Source: Apostichopus japonicus (taxonomy: Eukaryota > Echinodermata > Holothuroidea > Aspidochirotida > Stichopodidae). From it: a stretch of 64,000 nucleotides of DNA. The notes beneath the pieces were generated by a model. That model searched no databases. It was not told the DNA's origin and saw nothing but the letters and a program-made list of their open reading frames with translations. How positions within the stretch are numbered: the stretch's first letter is position 1; each line of letters starts with the position of its first letter. Where the stretch lies: contig NC_092577.1 of NCBI RefSeq assembly GCF_037975245.1, positions 5,403,501 through 5,467,500 of the forward strand, in the 5' to 3' direction. The position numbers and the translations under genes are program-made. Shown here one piece after another: positions 19,501 through 29,994 of the stretch.

Positions 19501-22344
19501 TAACAGTGTTGCTGCGATTTTAGGCAGCTCCACTTCATTAATTTTGCTGTCAACATTTGTTCCATTTTGAAGTTTTAATTCCTCGTAGGCTTCATACCGT
19601 TGCCCAAGTTCACGCATGAAATGTTCAATGCCTAAGGAATTTTTGTCAATACAAGCCGTTACCTGTTGAGCATCTTGAAGCAATTTTATGTCTTCATCAT
19701 TGAGCCACTTGAGTTCAGCTACATAATCTTTCGACTGTTTGGGATTATCCTTTAGTTTGCTTTTCTGAGTGTTAAGTTCTCTACTTTTCCTTTGAATGTC
19801 ACGCAACTGCTTACGTAAAGGAGTAAGCTTCTCTTGTGACAGATCATTCAGAAAGAATTCAAGCCATGCAAGGAAGTACCTGGAAATTTCAGACGGTTGC
19901 CTTTGATTAAGAGCTTCAATGAGGTTTAATATATCATCCGTTGGCTGAGTATTTAGTTGCTGCTCTCGAACTTCACGCATTTGTCTTTTCAAGTCGTCAT
20001 GGAAGTGCTCTACAGTTGGAAATTTGTTATCGAATCGTTTGCTCCACTTTTTATCCAAACCGGCATACTTGCTCCATAATTCTGACTGCAGTGGAAGATG
20101 AACTTTCTTATAATCCTCAGGGCATTTTTTTACGTTGGACAAGATACCAGCTGCGATATTTTTTCCTGCAACACACCCTTCCACTTCATCGTCGACTACG
20201 ATTTGCAAATCTTTGCAAAACTTCTGGAGAGATCTAATGGATCTAAACTGTTCTTGTTTTTGCTTTACATGACCTTCCCACAAGACTAAATTGAGCTCTT
20301 TACAAATATCTGAGCCAATGTCTAATAGAAACGCCTTGCTGAACAGAATTGTAACGTTGTCTTTGCGTAATACGTCACCTTGCTTTTGAGGATTCTCAGT
20401 TGTGACGACACACAGAAGATGCTTTGTCACTTTCATTTCCTTTATTTGACTTCGATTTCTCAGGAAGGTTTCCTCTTTCACTAACAAAACGACCACATCT
20501 GATGCCAATAGAGCAAACTTCCTCTGCTTGGGGAATTCGAAAGCGTTTCCACGTAAATTCAAGAAGGTTATTGCGTCTAGAAGCCTAGAGTTAGCATCTT
20601 CTTCGCTCCCGGTGCTTTCTGGTAAAAACCAAAACGTCTCAACTGTTCCCTTTGACAACTTGGCACACGACGGCTCCTCGTCGCAGTCCACAAAGTAAGG
20701 GTGATCACTGTTACCTTGCAGCTTGCCAACAACCTTATTCAGTAATTTTGATTTTGAGATACCTATGTCTCCAAATCTAAGAAATGAAACTATGGGTATT
20801 TCATGCTCAATCACCGATTTTTCAATTGGAGTGTTCTCATTTATTGGCTTCCAGGACTTGTAAATTTTCCGAAGTCCCCAAAGCAAAAGTTGAACCTCAG
20901 TTTGATGTTGAAGACTGGGAAGAAGTAGAGGAACGGCAAGTCTGCACGCTGCCATTTTTGATAAAATCTCCTGTTTAAGGAAAGGGTCACAGCTATGCAA
21001 TGCAGCAAATGTTAAATCCATTGCGCTCATAATGTTATTTGGCTCCTCGGACTCGCTTCTTGTAACATCTACTGAGTCAAAAATATCAAAATCAGCCGCC
21101 TTACTACTTTTTGAAATATTCTCTAAAATTTCGCTTGGTAGCTGTACGTATTTACGCCCGCGAAAATCAAGCGAATTGATTGCTGTCATAAACTTCCAAA
21201 ATGCGTTCTTGCTTGTATTTTCGATTTCGTAGGCATCCCTTCTTACAGATGTAGCTTCCACAATTCCTATGTCTCTTTGAACTATGTTGAGTATTTCAAA
21301 AACACTTTTTTCGGGAGATAAGGTTTGAGGAAATGCAGTGTCACAACTGCTTGGACCCTCAGTACTTTTATGCAAATCAGTCACGTCTTTACAAGAGGTC
21401 CAACTTGCTTCTAAGAGATTTCGCAAAGAATCGCAAAGCACTGCAAATATCTGGCCGTGATTTTTTAATATATTCCAAACTGGCACAAGGTTTTCGTCTT
21501 CATAACTACCTTGCACTACTGTGTGGGTTTTGCTTAAATCATTTTTATATTGTCTGAAGCCTACATCAGATTTAAGAGTGCCTCCCTCGAACACCTTAAT
21601 TTGTCGACATAATTCCACATAATCCCTGTCGGGATTGTTTTCATTTTCAATACATATGAAATGTGTGTCTCCGCCTGCTGAACATGAATCTACATTATTT
21701 GGATTTAAGTCATTCAAGTCTCTCTCAATTGCATCCCAAATTAATTTTCCACAACCACTTTTAATACCAGATGAGCTCACCTTAAGGAAACAACGTCCAC
21801 CAACTTCGAAAGGTCCTAGTGATACGTGAGAACCAAATGACTTGAAAAATGAGACAATGTCATCGTTAACGTCTTTATTGATCGAAGTGACGTCAGTAGA
21901 AGCAAATTTCTTGGATATATTCTGCAGATTGCAAAGAGCATCTGCTGTTAGTTGTAATAAATGTTCACTCGTTGTCTCCAGTTTCTTTGTCACGTGCCAG
22001 GATAGTTTTATTTTGGACATATATTCGACTTTTTCCCATTCGTCTTCTGTAACAGGCGTAGGCATATTTTCAGGGGTGTTTTCATGTCCTTTTGCACACA
22101 ATGACATAAACAATTGTTCACTTTCGATATCAAAGAAGTTACGTGTTAGGGAGTGTTCGGTCAAAAATGGTATTTCATCAATTTGGTAGGAGAGCCGCGC
22201 AAGGGGTCGACAAGGGTTAACTATATTGATGTCGATACTATGTTTTTTATTTAAACCCGTGACGTAGATTACCTGAGGCGAAAGTTCCCGATGTCCACTA
22301 TCAGTTGCTTCGGCATTTTGCTTGGTCGTACTTCGATCTTCCAT
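16513..22344 (-). CDS. Very large GTPase of the VLIG/URGCP (interferon-induced very large GTPase) family
   Basis: One uninterrupted frame of 1,943 codons. Vertebrate VLIGs are also encoded by one giant exon and are about 2,400 residues. The start has a good context (A at -3, G at +4). Residues 170-185 (FGSHVSLGPFEVGG) resemble the conserved GxH...GG segment of the family's MACPF-like N-terminus. Residues 439-475 hold the URGCP/VLIG block (MDL, CDPFLKQ, LAVPLLLP). A pseudo-GTPase-like segment begins at 519 (VSFLRFGDIG). Residues 800-960 are charged and coiled-coil prone. The GTPase core has a P-loop GIQSSGKS at 992-999, a candidate switch-I Thr at 1018 and DTEG at 1045-1048; I did not find an obvious NKxD. 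The C-terminal Cys/His cluster begins at 1805 (CTAQCPICHAPC), and the tail ends W/P-rich as in the family. Members are soluble cytosolic or nuclear proteins linked to immune induction in vertebrates; the role here is inferred. Upstream exons could exist but none is evident. Confidence 0.93.
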   Translation of the reverse strand: MEDRSTTKQNAEATDSGHRELSPQVIYVTGLNKKHSIDINIVNPCRPLARLSYQIDEIPFLTEHSLTRNFFDIESEQLFMSLCAKGHENTPENMPTPVTEDEWEKVEYMSKIKLSWHVTKKLETTSEHLLQLTADALCNLQNISKKFASTDVTSINKDVNDDIVSFFKSFGSHVSLGPFEVGGRCFLKVSSSGIKSGCGKLIWDAIERDLNDLNPNNVDSCSAGGDTHFICIENENNPDRDYVELCRQIKVFEGGTLKSDVGFRQYKNDLSKTHTVVQGSYEDENLVPVWNILKNHGQIFAVLCDSLRNLLEASWTSCKDVTDLHKSTEGPSSCDTAFPQTLSPEKSVFEILNIVQRDIGIVEATSVRRDAYEIENTSKNAFWKFMTAINSLDFRGRKYVQLPSEILENISKSSKAADFDIFDSVDVTRSESEEPNNIMSAMDLTFAALHSCDPFLKQEILSKMAACRLAVPLLLPSLQHQTEVQLLLWGLRKIYKSWKPINENTPIEKSVIEHEIPIVSFLRFGDIGISKSKLLNKVVGKLQGNSDHPYFVDCDEEPSCAKLSKGTVETFWFLPESTGSEEDANSRLLDAITFLNLRGNAFEFPKQRKFALLASDVVVLLVKEETFLRNRSQIKEMKVTKHLLCVVTTENPQKQGDVLRKDNVTILFSKAFLLDIGSDICKELNLVLWEGHVKQKQEQFRSIRSLQKFCKDLQIVVDDEVEGCVAGKNIAAGILSNVKKCPEDYKKVHLPLQSELWSKYAGLDKKWSKRFDNKFPTVEHFHDDLKRQMREVREQQLNTQPTDDILNLIEALNQRQPSEISRYFLAWLEFFLNDLSQEKLTPLRKQLRDIQRKSRELNTQKSKLKDNPKQSKDYVAELKWLNDEDIKLLQDAQQVTACIDKNSLGIEHFMRELGQRYEAYEELKLQNGTNVDSKINEVELPKIAATLLINGYTLEILDGDVGRVPIKWVQAVLASATEQLGNPKVCAVSVLGIQSSGKSTLLNCMFGVKFAVSAGRCTRGVFIQLLKVHKELQTDTRFEYLIVIDTEGLKAPERSFHEDFRHDNELATFALCLADSTIINIAGQTVGKDMTDVLQIAAHAFIRMREVNIDSSCRLVQQFVADLAAVEKNEACTQAILTSLDEAVAAAANAEGYGYLYTRFSDVFNLKSNENVQYIPSLWQGAMAPPNHRYSEKIMMLRKIIIDDLKETSRTLRQFSERTTNIWNAVKEENFIFSFQNCVTALRYKTFQHTYGQWVIEMRQKTMESESDAQQKLRNVPKTFVSETKQTLLEEINHVVDEECSRLEALIRAYLKNNVEHNDDQLHKFEDEFLHDLELTGRTFKQDARDALNRVEESIHQLDHMDHLLPVCRNQLREMARQEALAQRGNIADLKTLENMSNEQIRQTFETLWEDWIKEICASYPSKTVEEEEVRREVYSYVFQVGEKRDLLKDGLMKRLKVKFAQGGPNQTGIKDNVDKIVGISLAILISDIENDFAFEPSIIKQLIDTSVVQLNSNFDGTLLSQDTKIKVLEQVCNQAVPIIYEGRCKYNEKYSLRELLTKEKKNLWEDFNALFSSAFQDTRASASVTRLLYEKLADRIKCYLGPAIFKAVREDCPYFASKFKMFGQLLEDMAINNDFQDYYNFILDLPTFLEDWSLRKIAEVCVSTTQNKSFVEVMVEEEVQDIIPTLLEIVHSTVSLHSKQPINENNGSESEYSIWIKNFFKAIKENVETLHISDDDVKTILLFDVKELSFFTDQIKNYLKDDIESDIKDTLGIPRSGCIQEAERMLRALPTKPQAEIARHVSGCTAQCPICHAPCDNMTAQHEKHRAELHFPEGLVGTASKGSERLLCNICTSSVTSNDTYWEGNVKQKYRDYQTHFPDWIIQPVRDQSPVKYWKWVMNNFNEDFAKMYGRKEANIPLGWIEITREEAIQDLRNAYVLREVS

Positions 22345-22979
22345 GATGTTAGTAATGCTATCATCACTTTCTGATACAACTTAAACTGTTAACTTGGTCT
22401 TCGACGAAATCAGGAATCTAATAGACCGTTGTTGAACTGTTTTGAAACATGAAAGGAAAAACTGTGTCAAATTAAGTTACAGTTAAAGATCATGGCTTAC
22501 TTCTCGACCGCCAAACACCCTGTATCTACTGATTTTCGTCGGTCACATGTAGTAGCAATCCTCATAATCATTAAAAACATTATTGACCTCTAACGCGACG
22601 CGCCATAATAGACCTTCAATCTAACTGTGTATTATCGAGTTGGCAAATTATCTCTATATTCCATCTATTTATACATCTTTATAAATTGCAGCCAGAAGTC
22701 ACACGGTCACAGGAATGCTTTAAACATGAAAATGCTACCATAGGAATATATTCTGGAAACTCGGTGACAATTCCCACAGGTTGTAGCTAGTTGTGACAGC
22801 TCTTATGTATTTAGAAACAATTGTGTATGTCAGCAAATAGTTTCTCGTTTTTTGACACAAAGCAGAAATATTTCACACTTAAGAACTGTGCCTTACCCAC
22901 CAATACAGCTGATGTCTTCTAAATTACATTCAATGAACTTAATTAGTTTTAGTAGTAATTGAATAGTTACGCCACTCTT
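22345..22979. other. Upstream region of the GTPase gene, no element recognised
   Basis: This should hold the 5' untranslated region and promoter of the minus-strand GTPase gene. I see no strong TATA box in the first 100 bases and no clear inducible-factor motif. Any upstream non-coding exon cannot be placed from sequence alone. Confidence 0.4.
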
Positions 22980-23291
22980 TTATGTAATGTTTCGACAGCG
23001 ATTAATGAAAACGAACGAAACATTAAGCAGAGCGAATAATATACATTGCACCAAGATTAGTAGAAAACCCAAACCAGCAGTGGAAATTGCAAGCACAATA
23101 AACTCATGTTTGCTGGTATAATTGTCGTCTATTGTTACTATCCTATCAGTTCCAGCTCTTTTGTCGAAGGAATCATGTAGATTTAATATCCCATTTAAAT
23201 CCAAAAAGAAGCATGTTTCTGTAATCCCACGGAAAATTTCCAAAACTTTAAATATCTTGCAGACGATTAGACACGAATAACAGAGTTTCAA
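22980..23291 (-). CDS. Uncharacterised frame with a hydrophobic transmembrane-like segment
   Basis: A 103-codon frame contains one long hydrophobic stretch (FIVLAISTAGLGFLLILVQ and the following residues) after a polar part with an NYTS glycosylation sequon, and ends in short basic residues. This layout suits the membrane exon of a type I receptor. It starts about 630 bp upstream of the GTPase start on the same strand. No splice partner or extracellular domain was found nearby, so it may be a relic exon or chance. Confidence 0.25.
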   Translation of the reverse strand: MKLCYSCLIVCKIFKVLEIFRGITETCFFLDLNGILNLHDSFDKRAGTDRIVTIDDNYTSKHEFIVLAISTAGLGFLLILVQCILFALLNVSFVFINRCRNIT

Positions 23292-24240
23292 GTCACCTCA
23301 GTCTGGTAACACTGAGTCGATGCTTAAATGATTCTGTCTAGATTAAAAGATGGCGCAAGACAATGCGGATAGTTTCAAGTAAGCGGTTCAGGCACATGTC
23401 CAATGTGTCCTTAATCTTTATATTTTGAAAGTACACATGAAAAATAGTACATTAGTTACAAATCCCAGTCTGTTCGACAGGTGCGACTATACATAAGAAG
23501 TTTAGACATCTCGAAAATATAGTGCAATTGTAATGATATTCTTCTAATATACGGTTTTGAGTTGAAAGAAGGCCCATGTTCTATTGATCAGAAAATTGAA
23601 CACTTGAACGTTAAACGGACAAGAGGAGCACTCGACAACTAGAAAGAAAAGCTGACACTGCATGATTTAAACATCTGATTCAATTCAGAAATCATAATTA
23701 TTATTCCAAACTTAAAGAAATTTTTTGATTTCCATAGGTGTCTGGAGAAAATCCTTTGTTTGCCAATAACAACTTATGTCCCAATTCCAGGAAGACATTT
23801 GGAGGTATATACGGCCATAAACCTAAGGTGAGCTATATACGTGAACTTATATTAACACCTTTGAAGAATGTTGAATTTGAGGAAAGGTCGTCAAAAACAT
23901 AAATGATACATTCATACATATACTCACTGGTTTTGTGCTAGTCCAAATTAATTCCTTCATTGAGGGTCCTCTCCTTTCTCTTCTCCGAGGTAGAACTACA
24001 AAATAAACAACCACTATATCATATATTTATGTGAAGAGTCACTAGACAGTTAAATTACGCAACGCGGGATGCTCAAAATGTGTTATATACAATGGCATAG
24101 TACAGTTTACAGCAAGTATGAAGGTATTTATATAACGGGCATTTAATCTGAACAATTACTGAACTAAGGTAACGTGATTGCAACAGTATTGAAAGTTGTC
24201 ACTTTGCTGAGCTAAAAATATTCAAATTGTTCCATGTAGG
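23292..24240. other. Intergenic, no gene recognised
   Basis: AT-rich sequence without supported frames. A segment at 23,741-23,804 on the plus strand has an acceptor-like TTTCCATAG and a short open stretch before a GTATAT donor-like site. It is too weak to call an exon. Confidence 0.45.
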
Positions 24241-24314
24241 AAAGCTACTGCATGAACGTTTTTATGCAAAGAAATAATAGAAACATATAATAGATGCAAA
24301 GAGGTTTGATACTT

Positions 24315-24550
24315 GTCAACGGAACGACCTGTCGCAAATGGTCCCATCGAAACATGGGAGCCAAATGCATCAATAAATGAACAAATCTCTCGCTTAACAA
24401 CGTCAACTGGTTTAACATGATTAAGTTGCTGCCCATGTTCCTTGGATAACTGAAACGAATTCTCGACAAGTCGCATTTGAGAAGGATCTCCCTTGTAACG
24501 TTTATGCACATACCAAGTATGTTTCACTTTCGATATATATTTAATCTTAC
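24315..24550 (-). pseudogene. Fragment of a second VLIG-type GTPase gene (N-terminal MACPF-like region)
   Basis: The minus-strand frame contains YISKVKHTW, then ICSFIDAFGSHVSMGPFATG. This matches residues about 107-183 of the neighbouring large GTPase (YMSKIKLSW and FFKSFGSHVSLGPFEVGG) in order and spacing. The intervening part is clearly diverged. Similarity stops abruptly after the Gly-Arg that follows the motif, and the matching continuation is absent downstream. It is a relic or an isolated exon of a tandem paralogue on the same strand. Confidence 0.8.
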
Positions 24551-25172
24551 CAATGAGTATAACAGGTAGGTATCGGTATATCCTGTAAAAGATTGTTATG
24601 TCCATGTGTACATAGTGATAAATACAACTACTCACTATTTAAGTGAAAGAAGTTCCAGGTCACTGAAATTATTAGAATTTCTAACTTTTCTAATGATATG
24701 TAACGAGAGTCGCTCTGTAAGCAGTGAAATTTATATCATGTTTATTAAATCATAAACCTCGTAATGGGTGAATTACTTGGGATGTATTATGTAACGTAAT
24801 GGAATCATCGTTAACCTTCAGCGGGTTTGGTTCACTTCTCTCAAAGGACAGTAATTTCCGTTATTATCACCTTCCATATCTCCAAGTTGGCCTAGGCTTT
24901 GCATAAATGAACGAACATTATTTTATTTCTCTTTATTGATGAATAACGTTGACCTAGAAATAATGTTCTAACGCATTATCTTGATTTTTGACATTGCAAA
25001 CAAATTTCATTATGAACTGGTCAGCCAGAAGAAATTAATCTTCAAAAAACGGAAATAACATAAATATTTGCTATCTACTGTGTTAATAGAAGCAAAAAGA
25101 TAATGAAAGTATAATTTGATTTGAACAACAATAGGAGATCAAATGCAACAATGATATCAAATTGTTGCTTAC

Positions 25173-25225
25173 TTGAATATTGGAAACCAACTAGGTCATT
25201 TTCGTTCTGAATACACACGAAAAAA
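25173..25225 (-). pseudogene. Short second VLIG-like scrap
   Basis: The minus strand encodes FVCIQNENDLVGF, similar to HFICIENENNPDRDY in the neighbouring large GTPase (about residue 227). It lies upstream of the 24.3-24.5 kb fragment although it comes later in the protein, so the two pieces are out of order and must be rearranged or come from different copies. A GTAAGC donor-like site follows. Only about 15 residues support this. Confidence 0.4.
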
Positions 25226-25296
25226 CTCTTTTAATCCATTACTTGTGAAATAGATATGACTCAAACAAGAGTTTCTGGTTTTATCCATCTTTTCTG

Positions 25297-25551
25297 TCAG
25301 ATTTCCTGAACTAGTAAGTTAGCTACCCGACGTATGCCTATTTTTAAATGATATATGGTTACACACAATGAGATTATTAAAAGAAAGACAACCATTTTCA
25401 GTACTGCTATTTCACATCCCCATCTTAATATGTTATTCATGACCTTTGTTGAGGTATAGTTGTAGCTGACTAATTGATGCCAGTGAAAAATGTCATTATT
25501 ACAGAAATTGATCATAGAGGTGATATGAAACATCGTCACGGCAGATTTCAT
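25297..25551 (-). CDS. Uncharacterised frame with a transmembrane-like segment
   Basis: An 84-codon frame has a hydrophobic run (MVVFLLIISLCVTIYHL) followed by basic residues. It sits just upstream of the VLIG-like scrap. There is no recognisable domain and no clear splice context. It may be chance. Confidence 0.15.
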   Translation of the reverse strand: MKSAVTMFHITSMINFCNNDIFHWHQLVSYNYTSTKVMNNILRWGCEIAVLKMVVFLLIISLCVTIYHLKIGIRRVANLLVQEI

Positions 25552-25559
25552 ACCTTTAT

Positions 25560-26979
25560 TATTGGTCTTTGCCTGTAAAGGTGAAGCAATGCTCGTTCAA
25601 CTGTCTCTGTCACTGATTGTATACTGAGCTGCATAACACCATTAATCTTGCGTTGGTAAAAGTTAGAGGGAGGAGGAGGGGGAAGAGAAATTAAGTCACA
25701 AATGAGTTGATATTCGCAAAATGGCAGAGAGTAAGCTAAATCAAAAAACTTGAATGTATCGTAAAGTGTATGGCTTTCGTCTAAAGAGATTTTTTTACAA
25801 AGAGAATATCCTGATAAATAACATTTTGCAATAAATATTTCAAACTCGAACGAAACGACTCTAATTTACAATTGCATACATTTTACTTTTAAACTGACAA
25901 CCTGCATGAACGTTTTGTTTTAATATGTGTTTCGTGCAAATAGTTCGTGTTAATATTTCGTGCTACTTATATGTTTACTTACCTTCTAATACTATCCTAC
26001 TCTCCTTTCATCAATTATGCTAAATGTAACTTTCAGAATTGCTAAATTTCTTTGTTTTCAGGAGGAATGTAGAACACCAGTGCTGCCCTTAGTCCACGTT
26101 TCGTGAACGCGGACTTGGTCTCGGATTTTACTCCGACTAGATGAGCCCAGACTCCGACATGGGATCAATGCCAGACGACATGCGCAATTGTATTTATTGA
26201 AAGACTAGTTCAAATGTTGTCCATATTTTTACAAAGCACCACTACACCAAAGCCTATACTTGTCTGGTTTGAACATTAAAGCAATCTTCTCATTGTTAAG
26301 CGGTTCGAGCATGATGCCACTTATTGTGCCTAATAACGGTGCCTTAGAGAGGTCAAACAGAGTCATATAATCAATAAAAACGAAGACAAATGATTAGTGT
26401 CGAAAGGTATTGAATTTTCAATACGATTGAGAAAGTCACATGCATCCCTCTAATGATTTACTCCTGATCTGCAACCTATCTCAATTCGACATTAAGATTC
26501 GGCCAAACTATATATACAAGAGTTACCAATTGTATCAATGTCATTTTCAACTCCATATTCTTTATAAATACCTTTCCTTAAACCCGGACTACCTGTACAA
26601 TGACTGGGAGCTACTAGGCTCAACCTCAGCCGCCCTACTTAACACACAACAACAAGTTATATACAGCAAGTATTTGGTTAGGTGTATATTATATCACACG
26701 TTGCTATTATTTCCGGGTGAGATTCCAAACAGTCTTTGAAGCTGTACTGTACTTGACCGTCGTGAACTTCCGGGTGACTGCAGTGTCGTATTACACATTC
26801 CTTATTTACGTATCCATAACTAATATTTCGGATGTGCTATAACATGCTAAAAACCAAACGTACACATATGGTGCGATCGGTTTCTGAAGTCTAAGTTTTG
26901 AACTTAGTTTATAAAGTTTAAACTTGTGTTTACCTAATGTTTTTGTGGCAATATTGGCAATGTCTTGCTGTTTGTGACG
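25560..26979. other. Intergenic, no gene recognised
   Basis: No transposon ends or supported frames. A stretch at 26,062-26,190 follows an acceptor-like TTTGTTTTCAG and is less AT-rich than its surroundings, but its frame closes quickly. Copy B of the duplicated segment begins near the right edge. Confidence 0.45.
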
Positions 26980-29240
26980 TATCACTAGATTATCATGAAC
27001 GTCATTGTCGTCAACATCATTGTCGTTGTCATCGTTGTCGTTATCGTCGTCGTCATCGATGTTAACTATGTCATCTTTTATATCTTCCTTTGATTTCCTT
27101 TGATTCCTTTGATTTCCGTGTGTTTAACTCGATCACTCAGTGTTAGATGTAGCAGACTTCGTTCAATTGCTCTTTGTGTTGTCATTAGGTTCTGCTCAAT
27201 CTCTCTAGTTGTAGTCCAAGTTTCTGCTCCGTATGTCTTCACTTAATCGTAAAATGTTTACATTCAAGCAACATGCAGCAGTGACAGTTCATATTTTCTT
27301 TGAAATACTTACTTGGACGAAAAAAGGGTCATGCGTTTTTCTAATTTTTGCTCAGAAAGAGTCGAACATAGAACTTTCACCTTATTTGCTCTTTGCTCTT
27401 TTGACGTCATGGACTAAACATGTTTGAACCAAAGACATAGTAAATTTATGAAACTGTCTGGCTCGGATAATGACGAAGAAGAAAGCCTTCATCCAAGGCA
27501 AGTTACTATTGAAAGTGAGTGAAGAAACACACATTTCGTCACAAGAAGGCTGGGACTCATGCCAGTCGGAATTTGAGAAGGATCCTCGTCGCTAGTATTT
27601 TGCATGCAAAGCTACAACAGCGCCGACCAAACTGCATGTTCTTCGTAGCAGATAACACTTGTTAACAACTTTACATTTTTGTCAGGATATAGTGCACCTG
27701 TGACGTTAGGACCCGAATGCAGAAGAGCTCATAAATACCTGCATAAAAATATATTTAGGTAAACCTAAGTTCTCATATTTGGCATGTTAGTTTGTGGCAT
27801 AGACAGGAACCTATACTATGCTGACTTTTAACCTTCAATGATTATTGTTAACTCTTTTCTGTGTAACCGATGGAATAATAAGACGTATTTGCGCAGTTAG
27901 CCGTCAACCTGACAGTAGAAATACGCTGGGAAGCATTGTAAGTTGGTAGCCTAAATACGACTACTTATAGTGCACCCACCTTATATACTGCAGAAAAATG
28001 AATTGTAGAATTTAACCGAATCTAAAGTGATTTGACCGATCAAGTGCTATGAACATAGGAATTTGTATTTTGATTTTTGGTCGATGCCATGGATCCGGTG
28101 GTCCCATACTTACTAGTGGAATGAAATCCTTGATTTGCATACGCTGGTAATAATTACGCACTTCATGGCGACTATACAGCATATCAGTCCACTGTGAACT
28201 ATAAGCTTGATGACGTGGACTTATATAGGCTATGAACATACTACAGTAGGTTATATGATATTGTTAGGAAAACAGAAATGATTGTTAACTTACATGTTTG
28301 CTTGTCCAGAATCTCAAAATGAATGGAAACCTCTCACACACGAGCAGTATCTTCGAGAATACTTTCTTCCGTCGAAGTTATATCTCTCTTCGTCAGCTAT
28401 AGAGCAAGAAAACTCGCTGGCTTGAACAGACCTGACGAAGGCTACATGTTGTTTGTGCCGCAAAGAATTGAGACACTCTTTGTAAATAATCTATAACTGT
28501 GTTATGTGCATGCAGTATGATCATGCTAGCAGGGAGATATTGATTACGGCAACAGGTGTACAAGATTGCACGTTCGGGGAATTCCGTATGATAAATATGA
28601 GGGCGCCATCGTATGAGCAGTAGAGCGTAACTATATATACTGCACTGAAGCTGAAAGTCTATCGTGGCATTCCCACCTAGCTGAAGACAATGTTTTCATG
28701 TTTGAAAAAGGTTGATATTCAGTAAAAACATAGTATTTTTCTAGCTCTGTTTTTCTTATTTAGCAAGTGAACAGAGAATTTGGCTATCAGCGATGAAATT
28801 GACAATACTGCCCCCAAAATATCAAAACTGTATGCGAATTGTCGAGCCCAACGTTGATTACATTTCAAACAGATGGGCAATCCATGGAGTTGCATATCTC
28901 ATTGCCAGCAAAACAATGATATCAAATGAACAAATTCATTATTAGCTACGCAATCTGACAATACCGTACTGGCGGTTAACAAATAACATGACTATAATTA
29001 TTTTGGGAACGTAACAATGAAAAAAGCTAGACTGGGAATCCTGACACCAGTATCATACTTTTACACTTGAACTTTACACTTTTTAACAGTGATCAAATGA
29101 TTGTGAAATTTGCATATGCGTTTGTTCATTTTAACACTTTTAACACTAATGAGAGTACCACTCATTGTCAATCAGTGAAATCAAATGCCATGTGAAGGTA
29201 ATTATACACAGACTGGGTCGACTTTCTCCTCTTGACGTTT
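26980..29240. repeat. Duplicated non-coding segment, copy B (with the unoccupied insertion site)
   Basis: It aligns with 1-976 plus 10,574-12,040 of copy A. At about 27,971-27,980 it reads straight through GTGCACCCACC, the position where copy A holds the 9.6-kb Gypsy element between two CTCCC copies. The two copies differ by scattered substitutions and small indels. No reading frame is kept between them, so its role, if any, is not protein-coding. Confidence 0.87.
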
Positions 29241-29834
29241 AACTATGTGACTTTTGACCTTAACAACATAGCCTTCTTCATACATTAAAGTTCGTACAAC
29301 ACCACATAACAGAACTTATACCATCATATCAAAACACGATTGCACGCTTCCTATCATTGTAAGTGAAATGACTCAACAAAAACCTTATATATCTTTACTT
29401 TAAATTGAGAATATTTACTCACAGATTGCCATGAAAAGTCTTGTAGGGCCACTAAATCGCACATAGTTAAGAACAAGATTGCTGAATTTGTAACTTTAAA
29501 ATTCTCTACGCGCAAATAATAAAGCATAACATATTTTGTTAGATTCTTGCATTTTTAATATCTTGATAAAATCGTTTGACTATTGGTTTAAAGAATCAAT
29601 CTTTGCAAATGAAACACCAAATAGTTATCCTTAAGCCACGAAAAACGTGTGTACATACACCCCAACTTCACAGCGACTAAAGTGGATTCCCGCAGATCCA
29701 ATTATTACATCCCTGGTACGTTTGATGAGTTATTTCACAGTATTTGGTCACAGTTTGGTATTGCCTTTGTCAGAGAGGCTGTATAAGGGTTCGAATATAT
29801 GCTTTCTAGCAACACTGATGTTAGAATTGGACAA
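29241..29834. other. Intergenic, no gene recognised
   Basis: AT-rich sequence without supported frames or repeat ends. The 93-codon frame at 29,647-29,928 ends in an Asn run that is only the translation of the neighbouring microsatellite. Confidence 0.5.
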
Positions 29835-29848
29835 TAATAATATTAATA

Positions 29849-29889
<41 letters not shown>
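29835..29889 (+). repeat. (AAT)n microsatellite
   Basis: A nearly perfect AAT run of about 55 bp lies about 100 bp beyond the 3' end of the LINE fragment at 29,995-30,425. It might be the LINE's tail repeat or simply adjacent. Confidence 0.9.
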
Positions 29890-29890
<1 letters not shown>

Positions 29891-29994
29891 CGCACACACC
29901 ACTCAAAGAATGTTCATGGCGCAATTGACAATTAGAAATGATACAAATAATACAAAATAATACAAAACAATGACAGAAGAAAAACTTAATGGTT

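Noticed and set aside
16552-22189. Many plus-strand frames of 60-115 codons opposite the large GTPase
   Set aside because: They lie antisense to a continuous 1,943-codon frame with strong family motifs.
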